From assembly GCA_964496595.1 (NCBI GenBank), contig CAZCAI010000190.1, positions 1 to 7,695 on the forward strand: a DNA stretch of 7,695 nt, given 5' to 3'. The translations under genes and the position numbers were made by a program. The stretch is from JAAAOZ01 sp964496595 (GTDB lineage: Bacteria > Chloroflexota > Anaerolineae > B4-G1 > SLSP01). This document shows positions 5,410 through 7,695 of the stretch, piece after piece. The notes beneath the pieces were generated by a model. It did no database searches and was not told where the DNA came from. It saw only the letters and a list, made by a program, of their open reading frames with translations. Every line of letters starts with the position of its first letter. Positions within the stretch are counted from its first letter, which is position 1.

Positions 5410-6182
5410 TAACCGGCGCTCGCTGCCTCGTAAGCCGCTACGGCCTCATCGGTGATTGTGAGGTTGCTGAAGACCTTCTGGACGTCATCCAACTCTTCCA
5501 GCACATCGATCAACTTCAGCGTCTTGACCGCCTCACTCGTCGCCAGTTCCATCTCGTTTTGGGGCACCATGATCAATTCGACGCTTTCCGTTTTGATGCC
5601 CTCGTTTTTCAGCTCTTCGCTGACGGTGTGCAACTCGGTGGGGGCGGTGATAACCTGATGGTTGTCCTCGCCCCGGCCCTCGATGACGTCTTCGGCGCCG
5701 GCCATCACGGCGGCCTCGAAGAGCACCTCGAAGTCAATCTTCGAGGGCACCTCGATGGAGCCTTTGCGATCAAATTGCCAGGCGACCGCGCCCGGTTGTC
5801 CTAGCGAGCCGTTGTGCTTCGTCAGCGCGTGGCGCACGGCTGATACGGAACGATTGCGATTGTCGGTGACCACGTCGATGATCATCGCGACGCCGTTGGG
5901 GCCGTACCCCTCATACGTCATTTTTTCCAGTACTGTGCCCGATTTATCCTCGCCCGTCCCGCGTCTGATGGCGCGCTCGATGTTGTCCTTGGGCATGGAC
6001 ATACTGCGGGCTTTATCAATGGCCATGCGCAGACGGAAGTTGGTATCAGGATCGCCGTCCCCGCCCCCTTCTTGGACCGCGATAACGATCTCGCGCGCCA
6101 ATTTAGTGAATAATTGCCCTCTTTTTGCATCCTCCGCCCCTTTCTTGCGACGGATGGTTGCCCAGTGACTATGTCCAGACAT
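5409..6182 (-). CDS. yebC: YebC/PmpR family regulatory protein
   Basis: YebC-type proteins act at the ribosome on difficult sequences such as proline runs, and some have been described as transcription factors. This one has 257 residues, near the family's 240-250. The N-terminus is the signature MSGHSHWATIRRKKGAEDAKR, followed by FTKLAREIVIAVQEGG and DPDTNFRLRMAIDKARSMSMPKDNIERAI. YEGYGPNGVAMIIDVVTDNRNR (about 90-111) opens domain 2, and the acidic C-terminus is typical. AAGGAGG four bases before the ATG fixes the start. It heads the cluster with ruvC and ruvA, with a one-base stop/start overlap to ruvC. This neighbourhood is common in bacteria. No clear sigma-70 promoter could be assigned in the AT-rich 115 bp before it. 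Confidence 0.96.
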   Translation of the reverse strand: MSGHSHWATIRRKKGAEDAKRGQLFTKLAREIVIAVQEGGGDGDPDTNFRLRMAIDKARSMSMPKDNIERAIRRGTGEDKSGTVLEKMTYEGYGPNGVAMIIDVVTDNRNRSVSAVRHALTKHNGSLGQPGAVAWQFDRKGSIEVPSKIDFEVLFEAAVMAGAEDVIEGRGEDNHQVITAPTELHTVSEELKNEGIKTESVELIMVPQNEMELATSEAVKTLKLIDVLEELDDVQKVFSNLTITDEAVAAYEAASAG

Positions 6183-6186
6183 AGAG

Positions 6187-6193
6187 CCTCCTT
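6187..6193 (-). promoter_or_regulatory. Shine-Dalgarno of yebC
   Basis: AAGGAGG on the - strand lies four bases before the yebC ATG. It is the strongest SD in the - strand cluster and likely sets translation of the coupled ruvC. Confidence 0.75.
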
Positions 6194-6288
6194 GTTCTTA
6201 CTCTAAATTTTGCCTTTCTGGCTGAGATACTAAAGCTGAAATTAAAACAAAATGAAAAGCTATATCTTTGATACAAGCGTTACTTGAG

Positions 6289-6321
6289 AAAAAACAACCG
6301 GGCGATTGCCTATTCGCCCGG
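6289..6321 (-). terminator. Intrinsic terminator of fmt
   Basis: On the - strand, CCGGGCGA (6321-6314) and TCGCCCGG (6305-6298) form a perfect 8-bp GC-rich stem with an 8-base loop, followed by TTGTTTTTT. It starts 11 bp after the fmt stop. It separates fmt from the yebC cluster, which must then have its own promoter between about 6194 and 6288. Confidence 0.9.
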
Positions 6322-6332
6322 CCTGGGGGAGC

Positions 6333-7274
6333 TTAACTTAAGATCGCTCCCTTGAAATCATGACGACCCCGTACAAATTGCTCCCCGTTCATTGGACGCT
6401 TTCCGGCCAACTGGACCTGCAAGAGAGCCAAGGCGCCCTTGCCCGTCATCACGGCTGGCGTGTCCTGCCAGATGAAAACTTCGCCCACGACAGCTTCCGG
6501 CAACTCGACCTTCGCCGGCACGACCTGCGCCTGGAAGATCTTGAAGTGCTGGCCATTCCATGTGGTATAGGCGCCGGGTTCGGGTGCGTAGGCGCGGATG
6601 TGTCGCTCTAACTCGGGGGCCGAGTGCGACCAATCGATCGCTGCCTGCGATTTACGGAGCCGATGCGTCATCGTGATCTTGTCCTCCGCCTGGGCGCGCG
6701 GGGCAATTTTACCCGCCAGGTAGTTTGGGAGGACCTCAAGCAAGAGATCGGCGCTGATTTCTGAGAGGCGCTCTTCCAATTCACCCGCCGTCTCGCCCGC
6801 GTGGATTGGCGTCTTGCGCTGAGCCAAGATCGGGCCGGTGTCCAAGCCCTCGTCCATCAGCATGATCGTCACGCCGGTGACCTCATCCCCGGCCAAGATC
6901 GCGCCTTGGATGGGTGTGGCCCCGCGCCAGCGCGGCAGTAGAGAAGGGTGGATGTTGACGCAGCCGTGCCGTGGAATCTCCAACACTTCGGGCGGGATGA
7001 TCTGCCCGTAGGCGGCGACGACGATCACGTCTGGCGACCAGGCGCGGATGTGCTCAAGCGCCTCGATGTTGCCCCGCAGGCGTTTGGGTTGGAAGACCTC
7101 GATGCCCTCGGCCTCCGCCATCTCCTTGACCGGCGGCGGCGAGAGCCGACGTCCGCGACCGGCGCGCCGGTCGGGCTGCGTCACCACGCCGACGACGGCG
7201 TACTGCTCGGCCAACGCTTCCAACGTCGGAAGCGCAAATTCTGGTGTTCCCATAAAGACAATTCGTGTTTTCAC
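6333..7274 (-). CDS. fmt: Methionyl-tRNA formyltransferase
   Basis: Fmt transfers a formyl group from 10-formyltetrahydrofolate to initiator Met-tRNA. It is 313 residues, close to the E. coli length of 315. MKTRIVFMGTPEFALP opens the Rossmann-type domain, and QPDRRAGRGRRLSPPPVK (33-50) is the usual basic loop. The catalytic trio Asn107, His109 and Asp145 is present in NIHPSLLPRWRGATPIQ and GLDTGPI. The C-terminal domain has AAIDWSHSAPELERHIRAY (211-229) and ends with GKRPMNGEQFVRGRHDF, typical of the tRNA-binding part. The start is GTG 7274: in-frame TGA and TAA lie just upstream. An ATG two bases earlier is out of frame and stops at once (ATGTGA). There is no SD. An intrinsic terminator follows directly. 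Confidence 0.97.
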   Translation of the reverse strand: MKTRIVFMGTPEFALPTLEALAEQYAVVGVVTQPDRRAGRGRRLSPPPVKEMAEAEGIEVFQPKRLRGNIEALEHIRAWSPDVIVVAAYGQIIPPEVLEIPRHGCVNIHPSLLPRWRGATPIQGAILAGDEVTGVTIMLMDEGLDTGPILAQRKTPIHAGETAGELEERLSEISADLLLEVLPNYLAGKIAPRAQAEDKITMTHRLRKSQAAIDWSHSAPELERHIRAYAPEPGAYTTWNGQHFKIFQAQVVPAKVELPEAVVGEVFIWQDTPAVMTGKGALALLQVQLAGKRPMNGEQFVRGRHDFKGAILS

Positions 7275-7285
7275 ATCTTCATTTT

Positions 7286-7291
7286 ATCATA
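7286..7291 (-). promoter_or_regulatory. Possible -10 box of fmt
   Basis: TATGAT on the - strand matches the -10 consensus at five of six bases and ends 11 bases before the GTG. Transcription from it would start within a few bases of the start codon, giving a nearly leaderless mRNA, which would agree with the missing SD. No good -35 box was found at 16-18 bases upstream. Confidence 0.3.
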
Positions 7292-7439
7292 AGGTTAGTA
7301 AGGAGCAAGTGGCCGCCGCTTGGCGGTTTTGGCCTGGAGGGCGGGGAAAAAGGCAATTCTAGTTCGTAGTAAGCCGTTGAATTTTATCCTTTACATTCCC
7401 GGAATGGCTCTTCCTGCCACATAAAACTTAACATCAGCC

Positions 7440-7467
7440 AATTGCGAATTGCGAATTTAGAATTTTG
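7440..7467 (+). repeat. Heptanucleotide array C, four units
   Basis: The units are AATTGCG, AATTGCG, AATTTAG and AATTTTG, followed by a partial AATCT. The period is again seven, but the unit differs from arrays A and B. Similar heptamer arrays are known from cyanobacteria and other environmental bacteria. Confidence 0.75.
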
Positions 7468-7507
7468 AATCTCTACTCAATGACTCACCTGAAACAACTT
7501 GTTTTTT

Positions 7508-7533
7508 ACCACAGAGGCACAGAGAACGCAGAG
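7508..7533 (+). repeat. CACAGAG-type dispersed repeat
   Basis: ACCACAGAGGCACAGAGAAC followed by GCAGAG contains the core ACAGAG twice and CAGAG once more. From memory, near-identical strings recur between genes in many environmental bacterial genomes; their function is unknown. Copy number cannot be judged here. Confidence 0.5.
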
Positions 7534-7557
7534 ATTTTAAATATTAGATTAATAAAG

Positions 7558-7695
7558 TTGGCTCTTCAGGAGTTCGCCGGGTGCAATTGTGCCATCCCCA
7601 TCTGCAACTCAGTAACGACGCAAAAAAGGTCTGTAATCCTCACAAACACGCAATTCTTGGCTGCTTTTAGGGCTACTGAGGGGGTTGCCCGGCAA
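7558..7695 (-). repeat. 138-bp structured repeat, right copy
   Basis: This is the inverted partner of 70-207, with the same 138-base length and no gap. Its outer arms are GCCGGG (7576-7581) and CCCGGC (7688-7693). Compared with the left copy, one arm pair changed from A-T to G-C on both sides, while the next two pairs are broken. The match runs to the last base of the window, so the element may continue outside it. Confidence 0.85.

Larger units (their letters stand above)
7277..7695. other. Gene-free right flank, repeat-rich
   Basis: No ORF here has family features or an SD on either strand. A small GC-rich part (7311-7347) includes CCGCC-GCTT-GGCGG followed by TTTT. Past it the DNA turns AT-rich. 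It then carries heptamer array C (7440-7467), a CACAGAG-type repeat (7508-7533) and the right copy of the 138-bp repeat (7558-7695). Confidence 0.7.

Noticed and set aside
7313..7330. CCGCC-GCTT-GGCGG-TTTT as a + strand terminator
   Set aside because: The stem is only 5 bp, the T-run is four bases, and no + strand gene lies upstream within 5 kb.
70..7695. Composite transposon bounded by the two 138-bp copies
   Set aside because: The interior has core genes and no transposase, the copies are only 82% identical, and they carry no IS-like ORF.

Overview
This window looks like chromosomal DNA from a GC-rich, free-living bacterium. It has dense GC-rich genes, GC-poor spacers full of short repeats, a lipoprotein signal with lipobox, and several starts with no visible Shine-Dalgarno (SD). 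Protein style and the yebC-ruvC-ruvA order suggest an environmental lineage such as Chloroflexota. That is inference from memory of such genomes, not shown by a marker gene. The window starts and stops in repeat DNA, so it may be a whole short metagenomic contig.

Layout, left to right. Positions 1-279 hold no gene: a REP-like double hairpin (1-48), a 138-bp structured repeat (70-207) and an array of seven heptamers (225-273). On the + strand follow a small tail-anchored membrane protein (294-683, apparently starting at a rare ATC) and a membrane-anchored alpha/beta hydrolase (719-1729). Everything else is on the - strand. In transcription order it is: fmt (7274-6333) with its own intrinsic terminator; a compact yebC-ruvC-ruvA cluster (6182-4317) with a UPF0175 antitoxin-like gene 27 bp behind it (4289-4014); then a HhH-GPD DNA glycosylase (3868-2960) and a solitary branched-chain-amino-acid-type substrate-binding lipoprotein (2822-1737). 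The lipoprotein meets the hydrolase tail-to-tail, 7 bp apart. Positions 7277-7695 hold no gene but contain a heptamer array, a CACAGAG-type repeat and an inverted copy of the 138-bp repeat.

How the genes work together. RuvC and RuvA belong to Holliday-junction processing; RuvB is not in the window. YebC is a translation or transcription factor commonly found beside ruvC. The glycosylase adds a base-excision repair function. Fmt formylates initiator Met-tRNA. The lipoprotein has no transporter subunits nearby. The hydrolase and its small membrane neighbour probably form a two-gene unit at the membrane.

I see no defence system, prophage, CRISPR array or biosynthetic cluster. The unusual content is non-coding: the matching 138-bp repeats in opposite orientation at the two ends, whose arm changes partly preserve pairing; heptamer arrays of the same YAACTTT unit lying sense-strand just upstream of two gene starts; a possible ATC start codon behind a perfect SD; and a leader before the lipoprotein gene whose 13-nt arm has three mutually exclusive partners, one of them the first codons of the gene.
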